64,000 bases of DNA, from positions 1,488,001 to 1,552,000 of the forward strand of contig JAIXMP010000003.1 of NCBI GenBank assembly GCA_025677815.1, given 5' to 3'. Positions 1-14,243 of this stretch are shown here, piece by piece (positions within the stretch are counted from its first letter, which is position 1; each line of letters opens with the position of its first letter). Origin of the DNA: Phascolomyces articulosus (taxonomy: Eukaryota; Mucoromycota; Mucoromycetes; Mucorales; Lichtheimiaceae). Both the position numbers and the translations under genes were made by a program. The notes beneath the pieces are model-generated. The model was given only the letters and a program-made list of their open reading frames with translations. It did no database searches and had not been told where the DNA came from.

Positions 1-3000
1 CATATCCATCATCATGATCAACAACATCATGAAGAAAAGGGAAAAGGACGAGGTACATTTTTGGAAGAAGAAATGACGACGGAAGATGAAGAAGAGGAAG
101 ACGGTTTTTCATCTAGTAATCGACAATCGTTATTAGCCGGTTGGAGAGATGAACATGATAGACGAGAAGATGTTTCTGCCAAATTACGTTGGAGAGCTCC
201 TGAATTTGCTAATTCACCGGATGCTGCTGATATACCAGGAAATCAATCTTCTTCTCATTTCCCAAGATCTGCTCAAGAACCTTTATTAAATCCTATTTAT
301 CATCGTAACAATGACGACGATGAAGAAGAGGACGATGATGATGATATTGAACGAGTGGATGAATTTGAAAATGGAATGCCAGTCCGTCCTACTGCACCTC
401 TTTTTGCTCATGAACGAAGACAACAACAACAAGCAGAACCCGTTGCTGTACCTCCTGCTCCTGCACGACCTGTACGTGATCAATGGGATAATAATGGAAA
501 TGAAAATCGTGATAATGCAGTAGATGATGATGAACCTTTTGATCTTGGTGAAGATATTGATGGTGTTCTTGAAGCTATTGGTATGCGAGGTAGTTTGTGG
601 ATGCTTTTACAAAATTCCGTCTTGATGTCCGTCATGATTACTCTTTGTCTTGGTGTAGCCGTATGGATTCCTTATGTGATTGGACGACTTGTTATTTTGG
701 TAAATTGATTAATGGGAGGGGGGAGAGCACGAGGGGAGAGGAGATGTGTGTATGTAAAAAAAAGTGAAGGGAGATAGCATTATTGACAAAAACTTCCTTT
801 TTTTTTGTTGGGGGGATGAAATTATAATTAGATTCGACCTATCAGTTTATTCCATACACCTATTGCCATTCTTCGATTTATTACAGATCATATTGTTGAT
901 TTTACATTGGATTATGGTATGCCTTATACACGATCCAAAATTGCATGGGCTTCGAAAATGTTACCTGAAAATATTCAATTGGCCATGAAAACCATGGACG
1001 ATTATGTGACGGATCTTTTCTCTGAATCTACCTTGGATAGTACAACAACAATAAACACGCATGCTGCTACAACTACCATGACGGCTTCTACAGCAACTAC
1101 TTCGACTACAGCAATGACCATGACCAGTCTTCTCACTACTGATCTTTCTGTATGGAGTCAACATATTCTTGCCCTTCAAGAAAAAATAGAAAAAGGAGCA
1201 TCAATTATTTTAGAACGATGGCATCGATTTGCCTTGGGACAATCAGGATTGGATCGTAGTATTTGTATTTTAATGGGTTATGCTGTACTTGTTTTCCTCG
1301 GTTCTTGGTATCTTGCTCGTGCACGACGTGGTAACAATCATCCTTCTTCATCATCACAACAGCAACAACAACAGCAAAATGCAGCAGGCAATAGTATCAA
1401 TGATATTATTCGTCAACAAGGAGTGTTTTTAAAAGTGTTTTTCTTTATTGTCCTTGAATTGGTGGTTTTCCCTACTGTCTGTGGTGTCTTGATTGATTTA
1501 GCGACATTCCCTCTTTTTGAAGATGCTTCGATTGCTGCCCGTTGGGAATTTTTTAGAGCTAATCCTTATTCTGTCACCTTTTTACACTGGTTTATTGGCA
1601 CAGGTTTCATGTTCCATTTTGCCGTATTTATTACATTGGTCCGTGAAACAGTACGTCCTGGTGTAATGTGGTTTATTCGTGATCCTAATGATCCTCAATT
1701 CCATCCTGTACAAGAAATGATTGAACGACCCGTATTGACGTTGGTGCGTAAAATTGGATCTAGTGCTTTAATGTATTGTATTTTAATTGTCGTTGGTATT
1801 GGTGCTGTGACTTTGGCTGTAAGTCAATATACAGGTGTTTATCCTTTACGTTGGTCATTCGAGTAAGTTTTTTTTATATATGTATAATTGATAGAGGGAA
1901 GATATGTAACTAGGGGGGGTGTTGTATATATATAGAAATTTGGGGAATTAAAAAAAACTAAATGTTTTTTGTGATGCGTGTTTATTAGTAAACCATTATC
2001 CACATTGGCATTGGATTTATTGGCTGTTCAATTTTTGGTACCTCCATTGGTATCTCATATCAAACCACGTGAATTCTGTAAAAAAGTCATGTCAGATTGG
2101 TGGCGAGCCGTATCGCGACATCTTCGATTGACCTCTTTTATGTTCAATGGTCGATATCCCGAAGAAGAAGGAACTCATGAACGCAAAACATTGTTGGCTT
2201 GGATTTTACGTCAAAAGGCACCTATTATTAACACAAACAATAGTACAGAAGATGATGCAGTGTTTTCTGATGTTGCTATTGATGAAACCACGATTCATCA
2301 AGATCCCAATGCTTCAGTTATCTTTAAACGCGATGGTACACTAGCTCGTGTTCCAAAACATGATAGTGTACCTGTCCCTGATAATCGACGTATGATTGTT
2401 CCTGTGGATCCAGTACATTTGGAACCTTTGGATGAAAATGAGAAACGATTGGGACATCCTGCAGCTGCTGAATCCGGTGATTTGGAAAATAATACGACAA
2501 TTGTTTATATTCCACCCAATTTCCGATGGCGTGTGGCTTTTTTTGTATTTTTGATGTGGGTATCTGGATCTGCTTTGACATGTTCCTTGACAGTGGCTCC
2601 CTTATTATTGGGTAGACATGTATTTGAGAAATATCTCGTCCCATTCTCCTCCACAGGAGAAGTAAAAAGTAATCAAGTCCATGACATGTATGCTTTTATT
2701 GTGGGTGCTTATATCATGATGTTTTTAAGTATCTTGATCAATTGGATGAGTCAAAAGTATGAAGTACTTGCTCGTAATCATGGTGATGTGGATATCCCTG
2801 TAGTCACTCGATCCATTAGAAATGGTGTGAAAAAGGTAAGATATATATATATATATATATATATACTAAAAAATATACAATGAGGATACTAAGATGGATT
2901 TGTACGTTTTTTTAGGTATTGAAGGGTACTTATTTTGCAGCCACCATTGGTTTTGTGATGCCACTTTTATTGGGTATCTTGGCTGATGTCTATATCTTTA

Positions 3001-3573
3001 TGCCCATTCGATACTCTAATTCAAATGATGCATTGGTCATCCATGTATCGGAGGTAAAGAAGGTTTTATCTTTATTTTCTTTTTTCTTTTTTGTGCCTCG
3101 CATAATCGAAATGGACAAAAGAATAGTATGATTTTGACTAACTTTCATTTTACTTGCTTCTATTATAGGATTGGTCATTTGGTGTTGTCTTTATGGGTAT
3201 ATTTTATGGTGTTGTCTATATTCTTCCAAATAATCCAGTCCAACGTTATTTGGATGGAGTCATTGGTGGTAATGTTTGGGAAATCAATACTTTAAGAATT
3301 ACCAAATCAACCATTGCACCTTTGATTGGTGGTTCAACAGCTGCAATTGTTGTACCTGGATTATTATCCGTAGCAGCTGTAAAATTATTTGGAATTGATG
3401 ATAGTGCCCTTCAATTAGCATTATTCCGATGTGCTTATCCTGTTGTATTTTGTCTTGGTATATTCATGGGTACCTTGATCCTTTGTACAAAGTTATTCCG
3501 AATTTGGCTCAAGGCTGTAAGAGATGATACATATCTTATTGGCAAACGACTTCATAATCTAGAAGAACGATAA
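1..3573 (+). CDS. SSM4: Doa10/MARCH6-type ER membrane E3 ubiquitin ligase, 3' part
   Basis: The frame is already open at base 1, so the N-terminal RING-CH domain lies outside the window. Exons are <1-699, 832-1862, 1989-2835, 2916-3053 and 3169-3573, giving about 1039 visible residues; all junction phases match. An acidic, His- and Gln-rich loop is followed by a segment typical of Doa10/MARCH6, with 'VLEAIGMRGS' and 'LCLGVAVWIPYVIG', then many hydrophobic helices spread over all exons. The C-terminus has 'DDTYLIGKRLHNLEER', resembling the conserved C-terminal element of Doa10/MARCH6 with its Asn. Proteins of this family sit in the ER and inner nuclear membrane and ubiquitinate degradation substrates with Ubc6/Ubc7-type E2 enzymes. 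The family call is from the seen motifs. Activity cannot be judged without the RING. The last exon ends in TAA at 3571. Confidence 0.9.
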
Positions 3574-4230
3574 CAACATTTCTCCTCCTACTTCTTACCT
3601 TTACCCTTTTTTTTGTCATTCATACAAAACATCTCCATCCAAACCCTCCCTCTATATATATACAAATCCTACTTTTTTTTTTTTTTTTTTTTTTACTTTC
3701 CATCTATATTATACTGTTTTTTTCTTTCTCTTTTTTTTTGTCTTCTCATCCCAATTCTATGATTTCCTTTTAATCCTACCTTTTTTTTTTTTGTTTTATA
3801 AACGAAAACATCTTTCCCCATTTATCTACTACAACCAACATCCAACCTACCTTTTAAAAAAAAAAATAACCATTCTTCATCTCTTCTTTTTTTTAAAATA
3901 TATATATATATATAGATCTATTTTCTATTTTTTTTTTTTAGCGTATTATTACACATATATCATTGTATTTGTCATCATTTCTTATCTTTTTTTATTGACT
4001 TGATGATTAATTCCAGAAGATTCTTTATAACATACTATGAAAACGTTTGAGTTTTTTATATATTATAAATGGTAGTATAGTAAGCATTATTACGTTATAT
4101 AGATAATTCTTACCGAGAAGGGGGTTACACAAGATACAAGCGAAATTCTCACTAGTTTAAGAGAGGTTTTTTTTTTGTCTAATCTTTTTTACAGTTCTCA
4201 TTTTTTTATTTCCTGTAACAAAAAAAAAAA
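3574..4230. other. intergenic region between Doa10 and MIF genes
   Basis: This stretch holds the Doa10 3' flank, rich in long T runs (one of about 22 T at 3672-3694), and the MIF-gene promoter. The sequence is pyrimidine-rich and ends in a run of A directly before the ATG at 4231. I see no convincing gene; the short open frame near 3791-4003 is simple-sequence translation. Confidence 0.6.
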
Positions 4231-4884
4231 ATGCCTTCTCTTGAAATTACTGCTGAAAAAGCTCCTGCCGATTTGGATGTCTTTTTAAAAAACCTTTCTA
4301 CTTTATTCTCGGAATGCATTGGCAAGCCTGAAAGTGTAAGTTTTTATAACAATATTCAGACGCGTTTTTAAGTTTATCTAGTTGTGTGTGTTAAGGGAAA
4401 GGAGATAATGTCTTTATTTTATAAATTATTAATGAAATGACAATTGTGTGGGGACCCCTTTTTTTTTTCTTCTCGGTTATATATATATATATAAAGTACT
4501 GTATGGTTATTTTCAACAAAGTTGACCGAGTTTATTTCAATGGTTCAAGTGGAGCTGCTTTCCTTGCCAAGATTACTTCTATTGGCAATATTGGTAAGTA
4601 TTTTTATATCAGGATGGGAAAAAAATAAAACATTTTTGGATGGGATAGATAGAGAGAGAGGGGTGTGGATATTTTTTTTTCTCATAGTTATATGACTATT
4701 TGGATGACTAAAAAAAATATTTTTAGATAATGAACGTAATGCCAACTTGAGTCAAAAGATTGGTGAACAACTTGAAAAGGAACTTGGTGTGAGTCTTGAA
4801 CGGGGTTACTTTTTCTTTAATAATGCTGCTGCTTCTGATACTGGTTATAAGGCTACTACCTTTGCTAATTTGTTGAAGAAATAA
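4231..4884 (+). CDS. MIF-family tautomerase
   Basis: Three exons (4231-4335, 4497-4593, 4727-4884) with matching phases give 119 residues, close to the roughly 115 of macrophage migration inhibitory factor. The protein begins Met-Pro, which leaves the catalytic N-terminal Pro of the superfamily after Met removal. A Lys at residue 32 in 'GKPES' and 'ITSIGNI' (Ile64) match active-site neighbours of MIF. 'NGSSGAAFLAKITSIG' aligns with the GGSSEPCALCSLHSIG region, but the CxxC pair is absent. Known members are trimeric keto-enol tautomerases of uncertain cellular role. A role in this fungus cannot be inferred from context. The start is chosen because Met-Pro is the family start and an A-rich leader precedes it. 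A poly(A)-signal-like ATAATAAAG lies about 40 bp downstream. Confidence 0.85.
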
Positions 4885-6120
4885 GCTTTTTATTTTATTT
4901 TATTTTTTTTGGAGACTTTTTTTATATAATAAAGTCAAAATATTCGTGTAAAAAAAAGCTACTACGAAAAAAGTGTAGAACCCGAGGGAATGTTTTTTTT
5001 TGACATCGAATGACGACATGTATTGGATAATAAAGGAGAATGATGATACTAAAAGAAAGGATAGTAATGAAAATGCTATTAAGGAAGAGGGGGTTTACTT
5101 GTGCATTGATCATTATCAGGAGAATGTATATCCAATATTGTATGTAGGAGAACGAGATGTATCATAAAATAAACTAAAAGGTGAGAAGTGAATGATGATA
5201 AAAAGGGATTTTTTTTCATACCACCTCATTTATTAGTACAGTCGAGAAGTTCAAAAATTATTTAGTGATTATCTTGGCTTATAATAAATGATCTATGTTT
5301 AAGCCTATTTCTTTTTTATGAAAGGAGAAAAAAAGTAATATACTTAAAATTTATATTTCTTTTTATGAATATAATGATAATGTTCCTGAGATTTGATGGT
5401 TTTTTTTACAGTCAGTAAAAACAAATAATGAATCGCATAGAATATGGTATAAACAAAAAAAAAAGTGATATTATAATATTGATATTTATGGGCTGGAGTA
5501 AATGCTAAAGTTAGACCTGTATAATAAAATGGTTTAAACATTCACCGTAATATCTAGAATAGTTTCGTAGTTACAATCATACTCCGTTCTTTTATTTATT
5601 CTACATAGTATGTCATGACTAGTTTTTAGGACTGCAACAATTTTTTTTTCTTGTCGACTATCGATTCAATGCCTTTACCAAATTGCAACGGGACCCATTT
5701 TTTTTCTTTTTTGTATAATAAAAGGAGGGGAAGTCTTGATGTTCTTTGTTTTATTATTGTTTACTTTTCTATCACTGGCCATAAATAAATCATTGTAGAT
5801 ACGTTTTGATGTTTCTTTTCAAATTATACATGTTAATCCTAATATACTTTCCTTATACTTATTATTTTCGAAGTTTTTGGAAATAGTTCTATCAAAGCTA
5901 CATCACTCAATCTTGTTGTTTAGTCCACACCTTGATACTTTTCCATAATATACATTGACATAATACCATTCAAGACACAATTGGTACGTATTCATTCTTT
6001 TTTTTTTTGATATCGAGAATTATATGGTCCCACTTGTTCTACTTTACCTTTTTAATAGGATGATATTATGAATATTGCCTTCTAATATACATCATCATCC
6101 TATTGTCATGCGTAAAAAAT

Positions 6121-6141
6121 CTGAATGATTTCATCATTCAG
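6121..6141. repeat. short perfect hairpin
   Basis: CTGAATGAT and ATCATTCAG form 9-bp perfect arms around a 3-base loop. No gene is close. It may be a fold in an unrecognised RNA or a chance palindrome in AT-rich DNA. Confidence 0.4.
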
Positions 6142-6400
6142 CTATAGGGAAATGGACATTGTTGTTATTACCTACGTAGTTTTAATGTTCCTGATGAAAC
6201 ACTTTCTTGCAACATGAATCATTAGTCATTCAATACATGAGTGGCAAATCCTTAAGATTTTTTTTTCCACTCTTCAAAAATGGAAGGATCAATTAATATT
6301 AAATGTTAATCATTTACTGCTCGTGGGTGGTGAGCGTTTTCCGAAATAAGTACATATGGTATCTTTGACCCACACACTATTGAGTAAAGTCCATTTGTCT

Positions 6401-6424
6401 ACTAACAAAGCTTCTTTTGTTAGT
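6401..6424. repeat. short perfect hairpin
   Basis: ACTAACAAA and TTTGTTAGT form 9-bp perfect arms around a 6-base loop, 260 bp after the hairpin at 6121. The function is unknown. Confidence 0.4.
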
Positions 6425-9400
6425 TTGTGAGAATTATTTATTTTTGGGAAACTTAAAAAAAAAACAGTAATGATTTTTCAATAGTTTAAAGTACCTATCG
6501 AGATTTTAGAATCTAATTTCCTAGAAACAAGAGACAGTGTTCTTTTATTTAGTTATTTTTGGGCATCTCCATTATTTCAATTATTATTGCTGTTGTAACA
6601 CCAATGTAACGTATATATATTATTCTCTTTCAGATATTTTTTTTAGTGCACATTCTATCATTCACTCTCTTACTAACATACAAATTGATGAAAAGAACAT
6701 TCTTACTATAAATTTCAACAGTTTGTTCTTCTGTATAAGACGTACCTAAAATTTTTATAACACAAAAGCATTTCCTCTTTTGAAATATCATTCATTTTTA
6801 GAAAAAAAAACGATCCTATTTTTTTTAACAATTCTATGGCTATTATTAATAATAATATATTTTGGGGGATTAAATATTGTTGAAACTAATAATAGTAGTG
6901 ATAATTAATTATATTATTATTGATTGTGATCATGTAGAATCGTTGATAATAATAAAACAATAATGATGGTAGTACTGGTCCTATTATTTTCCCATTTTAT
7001 CAACGCATGTTACAAATTCTATGAAAATGTGTGAAATTTAAGCTTTTTCCTTTTTTCAAAAATAAAGCCGATAAATGTTAAGTGTTGTATAAATAAAGAA
7101 ACAAAAATAGAATAGAATCCGAGGGAATAAAGTAAGTGAAGCTGTGATAAAAACCCAAAATTGGGGGGGAGGGAAGGAAGAATGATTGAAAGGGGGTGGG
7201 AATAAAAATTAGGGAAATCCTCATGCATCGATCATCAGGGAGAAGAAGTTTTTGATATTAGAAGATGCAGAAGCATTCTATATTTGTTAAGGGAGATAAA
7301 ATACATCATTGTCATTATTTAAAACAGCAGAGAGGGCTGGGGCCATACTTTTTTTTTGGGGGGGGGGAAGAGGGAAAAGAAAGAGGAAGAAGATCTCCTA
7401 ATTATCCTAATTTGTTACACTACCGAGGAAGAAGTCCTAAACATGTTTTGTGATCATCCTTTGTTTCTATTTCCCCTCATTTATAATACTATACATTCTC
7501 ACTGTATTATAAACTAATAAGAAATTTGTTATATATAAAAAAAAGGAGGAAGAAGTATGTTTGGAGGAGATGAGAAAAAAATAAAACAAGTTAAACAACA
7601 AGGAGAAATAGACTTCCTTTGAGATAGTGAAAAATACGTCAATAATTTCTAAAGACATTACTATTCATCTTATAAACATTTAACTTTCCAGTTACAGTAA
7701 TTACTTGTTAGGAAGATCTCTCTCTCTTCCTTATAATAATTATATTTATAGGAGTTCTATAATAAAAAAATTGATGCTGTGTCACTATTATAATATGCTA
7801 AGGAAGAAGAAATGATAGCGTTACAAGTTTGTATTCTTTTTTAATGTAGAACGTTCTGAAATATAGATAAGTGATCTATTATATAATTATACCACACTCT
7901 TTATTATAATAAGGAATGAGACACTAATTACAAAAAAAAAAAAAGAAAAAAGAAACTTGTTAGTGATGATGGATATAGACCCACTTGTTTTAAAGTTAAT
8001 TGGAAAAGGAACCAAGTAAAACTTTGATATTGTGTGTGAAAAAACGTGGCGATAAGATATATACATATATCATTGACTTTTTTTTTCTTACAAGGGAGAA
8101 ACATATAAGGAAGGAGTCGATACTTTTGAAATATCAGTATTATTCTAACCCGCCACGGTAGACAATGTACAATTGAAAGTCCATACTAACTACCAATGTA
8201 TATAATTTCATTACTATCATAAGAAAAAAAATATATAATAATTAATCAATGTATTGCCACGCAGAAACAAAGTAAATAAATATATCAGAACTCCTTTAAA
8301 AAATACAACTTTTTTTGTTCATCAATCTATAAAAATAAAAGAACACTTCAAATATCTTTTTATACAAGAATAGAAATGTCTCTGTATGATAAGACATTCT
8401 TCTACTCCTTTGACAAATCAATAACTCCTTGTTTGTTTGAATCCTGGATTATCTTAAAAACTATAAACCATATGGGATGAGTACTAGTAGTCCGTAGTAG
8501 TAGTTATTAGCCTTTTTTTTTTACTATTATCTAGAAACCAAAAAAAGATAATATGGATAGCCACTATATACTATATACACCATGCGAGCAAATAATAGAA
8601 GAAAATAAACTTTATTGACTTGAACTTTTTCTCCTTTCCTCTCTTCCTCCTTTCTTATTAAACTTAAAAAACAATGGTTGTTGTTGTCGATATATAGATT
8701 ATTATTACTCAATGTTATTCATCCATAATAAGAATGTTATAGATGACTTGTAATGAAACTGTTCAAGAAGGAAGTATCTTTTTGATTCTTGTTGTTGTGG
8801 CTCTGTAATCTTCTTTTATGAACAAAAAAAAAAGGTACCATCTTTATTCTTAGTGAGTTTACTAAGCATCATAATCTTCTAATTCTTCTTCTAGTTAGTT
8901 AGTTGTTGTTTAAAACTTTAATGAGCAGTTAGTAGAGTATATTCATGAATAATATCAGGTGTAAAAAATATACCCCAATTAACTTTACATTATTTATTGC
9001 ATACATGAAATAGAACAGACTCTTTCTCTCACGATCATGCTAAAAGTTAATGTTTAAAGTAAATAAATAATTATTATTATATAATAAAAAATGAATGACC
9101 TATTTCTCTCCTTCTAAAGATGATGCTACTTCTTTATGAGCTAGTAAGTGCTCATCATCATGAGGATTATTATTATGTCATTGCGTATATAATAATAATA
9201 ATAATAATAAAGTGTTTCAATTGTTTTTTTTTTTTTGCACATTTGTTTATACCTTACAGAGCAATGAGGATCTGGTCCTTTTTCACTTATATTCCATCGT
9301 TATATATTAATGCATAATGAATAATGTTGTTGGTCATATTAATAATAATAAATGATGATTGATATGGGGTCTAGAATATCAATTAATAATAATAATAAAC

Positions 9401-12076
9401 AAAAGAAGATGGCCATGCAGTTTCTTCTAAAACAAGCCAGTTGTTATTTTTATTTTTATTTTTATTTTATTTTATTTTTTGCAATAACATTCGATATTTT
9501 TCATTTCCATATAGTTAGTTATAAAGACGACAAAAGAGTCCCCCACCATCTATTTTCTATCATAAAAATTCCCATGAAAATTAATGAGCCTAATTGTTTT
9601 AACCGTTTCAGCAAAAAAAAAAAAAGTATAACACATTTAAACTTTAAGGAGGTTTAACGTAGTGGAACATCATTTACAGAGTTTATTATAATACTTCTTT
9701 AAAGAACGATGATTGATTCGTTTATAATAATAGAAACGCTCGGACGTTCTCACTTTACTCGTTTATTATTAAATAAAATCATAATAGAGAAGAACACGAG
9801 TTATAATTTAACATGAATGATGACGAGTTCATGCTTACACAAGAAAACCAAAAAAATGGATTTTTTGACCCTCTTTTTTTTTTGTATGTTTATAGTTTTT
9901 TTTTTTTTTTGCTTTGGTGTGCCACGTGCATTATCCCATTAGGGTTTTTACCTATTCTCTCTCTCTTTCCCCACCCCCAAATTTTTTCTTGGTTACTTTA
10001 ACCAGACAATTGGGATTATTTATTTATTATACATGAATTTCATTTTTTATATGTATGAAATAAATACAGAAAAAAAAATTATGACGTTTTTTGAAAAGGA
10101 GGTTTTTCATGTAGATTGGGCGTTGTTCCTTTTAAGATATGAAATGAAATATAATAAATTTTATACACTTATTAGGAGTCATAAACCTATTTAGTGAGAG
10201 AGAAACTTATTTGACACTTTTTTTTTCATTGTTTTTTTTTTATTGTTGTACCTAGGCATTATAGGATAAAATCACTTATTATTATTATTAGTATTTTGGG
10301 AGGTTTCACTACATATAAAAAAAAAGAGCATTAAGGTAGCACACGTGTATAACCATATCTATTTATTGTAATGTGTGTGATGTGGTAAGATCAACGAAAA
10401 AAAAGAAAAACTATAATTTTTTAAACGCGAGTCAATTTTTTTATCCAATCATTTTGTATGGAAAGGGAAATTTGTAAAGGACAACATCATTAAAGAAAGG
10501 GAAAGGATTACTTCAAAAGGAAGAGAAATGAGATGGTGAATAATATAAGGAGCAAAAAATGGGGTTTTTTTTTTCTAAAAGGCATTATAATTTCTTTTGA
10601 TTTCCCGCCCGTACATTTACAATTTTTTAGGGAGTAAAAAAAAAAAAAAAAGAGCATTATGTATTACTTTAACGCTCTAGATCGATTTACCCTTTCACTT
10701 AAAAAGAATATATATTTATAAACTTATGATGTCATTTAACATTGATTTGGTGTGGGGAAAAACAAAAAGTGAGAGAAATTATAACTTTTAGCCTTCTTAT
10801 ACCCAATAATAATAATAATAAACTCTTTCTTACCCTCCCCCCAATGCTCTAGAACCTGTACGACCCTATTAATCTAGATTAAAATGTCAAAAATTGAAAC
10901 AGCCAATATTTTCAATCCTATATGTATAACCTTAATATTTACTATATTTATTTTAAACACTCTGATGGAATAAATGTTATACTACTAGCCTTATTATGAT
11001 GTTCAGCCTCGTTTTTCCTTCATATAAAAATATATTATAAATAGTGTAAATAGTCGTGTAAAAAGTAAATAATAGTTTATAATATAGATTATCTTTTTAG
11101 TCACCTGTTGTTACCACAATATTGGTTCTAAAATGAAGGGAACAGAAACCTGGAGTACGTATGTAACCTATTAGATGGTTCACTCCGATGTGAAAATAAG
11201 GGGAAGGAAGATAATAATACATGTAAGTCTCATATACAGGATGTATCATCATGGTAATAACATATGGATGATAATCTATTATGCTTTGTTTCTCGTCGTG
11301 CAGTAGTGATACAGGACTCAATTACGCAACATCATTTTCCGGACATGGTCAAAAGTTATGGTTAGAATTAAATTAAGGTGACAACACAACGACAAGATAA
11401 TAGAATTGCTCCTTGTTGGCTGAACTTGATGTATTATGTATGTTTATCATTGAATATGTAAGAAAACTCTTCATCATTAAGACAGAATATGGTATTATAA
11501 TATATATGGATACACGCGTGTTCTCCTCTTCATTATCTCTCTCCTCTCCTCTCTTATATATTATGTTGACACCCGGATTATTATTATCAACATCATCATT
11601 GTCAATAATCATTTAAAAGATGATACGTATATACCTCTCTCACTATCACATTCATAGAAAAATAAATCTATTCATAGCTTTTGTTTTTCTCTATCTCTCT
11701 TCTCGAAGTACACAACATAGCAATAATAAATAGACTTTCATTTTTTTTTGAATGAACATTTTAGAATTCCATTCACTTAGTATACGTGCTCCCCTTTACT
11801 CATTCTCTCCCTCTCCCCCCCCCAAAAAAAAAACCTCTTGGTCTCCTTCATTCATACTCATCTTTAAAATATAGCAAGATATTATGAATACTAATATATA
11901 CATTTATGCTCTTCTTCAGGCGGATAATATAATAGATTAGATAAATAAATAAATAAAAACAAGGAGGTAAATGCACTTATTTTCCCCATCAAACTTAATA
12001 GTATATATATTCAAGTCGGTTCTGAAAAAAAAATCATGACATCAATTTTATAATTAACTAAGGATATTCCTTTGAA

Positions 12077-12098
12077 ATGTAAATATGCATATTTACAT
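12077..12098. repeat. 22-bp perfect palindrome
   Basis: The half-site ATGTAAATATG is followed immediately by its exact reverse complement, with TGCA at the centre. It lies deep in the gene desert. It could be a binding site for a dimeric regulator, or chance. Confidence 0.5.
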
Positions 12099-14205
12099 CA
12101 TGGATGCCTGTGCTTCTTTAGGATATATATATATTATATTTTAAACTCTACGTACGCTCACATGTAATGTATGAACATGATAGAACAAAATGATATATTT
12201 GTATATGATTACCCGACTTTATACTTTTTATTATTAATAATAATAATAATAATAAAGAAATAGAAATGAAGGGTGATTCCCTTTTTTTTTTCTTACATTA
12301 TGACATAATTCCTCTTGTTGAATGTTGAAATATAGTATTATAGAAAACAAAGTTAAAAAAAACTATTGATCAGCCACTGCCTTTTTTTGTTGTTGATGAA
12401 TGAATAAATGAATTGCTCCTATCATTGCATTCGTATGGTACGTATTACCTATACATATTCATTGAATAATAATTATATTTTAAAATATTGTAAAAGAAGA
12501 TGGGTCATTGTAAGAAGTAATAATTCAAAAAAAAAACTCAACTTATTGAATTCTCTATCTCTTTTTATATATGGTGTTTTTTTTCATTGGATTGAACAAA
12601 CACTTTTTTCATTATAATATATCTGGGTATTTATTTATGAATGGACGGAATTATCATTACAACTACTCCGGTAGAATTGTATTTTCGTTTCGCTATACAT
12701 AAGAATATGTCTAGACTTGCTGTAAGGATATATGTATGTATGTTTGTATATTATTTTTTATTCATGCCATCATTTCATGTTTTGTTTTTTAGTACAACAT
12801 AAGCTGGGTTTCATATAATTACCCTTTTTTTTTTTTTTGCTTGTGTAAGATAGGACGATGCAAGAGCGGAACAAGAAGATGGATAAGAAAAGGAGTACAC
12901 GAGCTGAGCCGTATTATTATTATTACTATGAACTATTTTACTACTAATTAGTCTCTTCCTAGTACCCAAAAAAAAGAAGTATAACAACTTTATTTCTTAA
13001 TAGTACTATGACATCGGCATACATTTGTATTTGGTGATTAGGAATGTTACGGATAAATAAAAAGGCGGATTTAGTAAGCAAGAATATATATAAGAACTAT
13101 TAGAGAAAAAAAAAGTGTTATTGACTATATATAAAACTTTCTTGTAACAATAAATAAAATAACTCGTAATCATTAATCATCAAAAGAGGAGGAGTGGGGG
13201 ACAGAGAGAAGAAGAAGAAGAAGGAGAAGGATGGCTTAATAGATTAGGATGTATAATAAGGAGAAGGAGGGGGGGAGAAGAAGAGGAGAGTAAGTTTGCT
13301 GCTAGGTTGATGACTGACAATTATGCAGCTAAAAAAGAGGGAAACGTGGCGAATGGACAATCTCTGTGTAACAACAAGTGCATAGACAATCTTTTTTTTT
13401 CGGTCTGCAAGGATAATAAGGGTCAAGTTGTGTTCAATTGGGGGGAGGAAGGAAGATAAAAAAAAAGTATCACTAAAAAACGATAACCTGCATTTTATAT
13501 ATGGATAAATTCCACGATAAAGGAGTGGGAGGAGGGAAAATTCATAAGTGTGTGTGTGTCGTCTACTAATAGTAATAGTAAATAACAGTGAGAGAGAAAA
13601 CAACCAGTGTAAAAATATATTTTATTATTCAAATACCGCAAGATCGGCAACACCTTATACCAAATTTGAGGTCTTTCTATCGTGGCCTACCTTTTTTCCT
13701 CTAATATGAAATTCTAACCCAAGTAAAAAGATAATAATAAAAAAAAAGATGTTAATAAAAAAAAAGTTATTATAGGATATGATAATATAGTTTCATATTC
13801 CTCGGTTGGAACCGTTTCTTTTTAAAACAAAAAAGAGGTGTAATCTAATGAAATCACTAATAAAATGGGTAATAATAATCATTACTATCTAGCCGAAACT
13901 TTTTTTCTTTTTAAAGCCTAGATTTTTTTTTTTGTAGTGAGGAAAACAATATTATTTTTATAAAAGGCATTTTCTGTTTCCCCAAATGATAACTCGGTAA
14001 GACCATAAATATATATGCATGTTTCTGCACGACCATGAAGATTCATGTTGTGTTTCGATAAAAAAAAATAAAATATATATCGATGACACTTGTTTTTTTG
14101 GGTCGTGTTATTATTATTATTATTATTAGTACTTTTGTATTTTAACACATAAAAGAATTCCGCTTAATAAAGTTTCAAACCAATTCTATTCAGGAGAAAC
14201 ATTTA

Positions 14206-14211
14206 TATATA

Positions 14212-14243
<32 letters not shown>
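14206..14243. repeat. (TA)n microsatellite
   Basis: A nearly pure TA dinucleotide tract about 700 bp before the Zn2Cys6 gene. Confidence 0.8.

Noticed and set aside
311..523. Open frame overlapping the Doa10 exon 1 in another frame, and the minus-strand frame at 286-483
   Set aside because: Shadows of the acidic, repeat-rich coding exon; low-complexity Met/Leu or Ile/Val translation with no family signal.
13244..13603. 119-codon minus-strand frame in the gene desert
   Set aside because: Ser/Leu/Phe/Ile-rich translation of purine-rich DNA (GGAGGGGGGAGAAG tracts), no domain or splice support.
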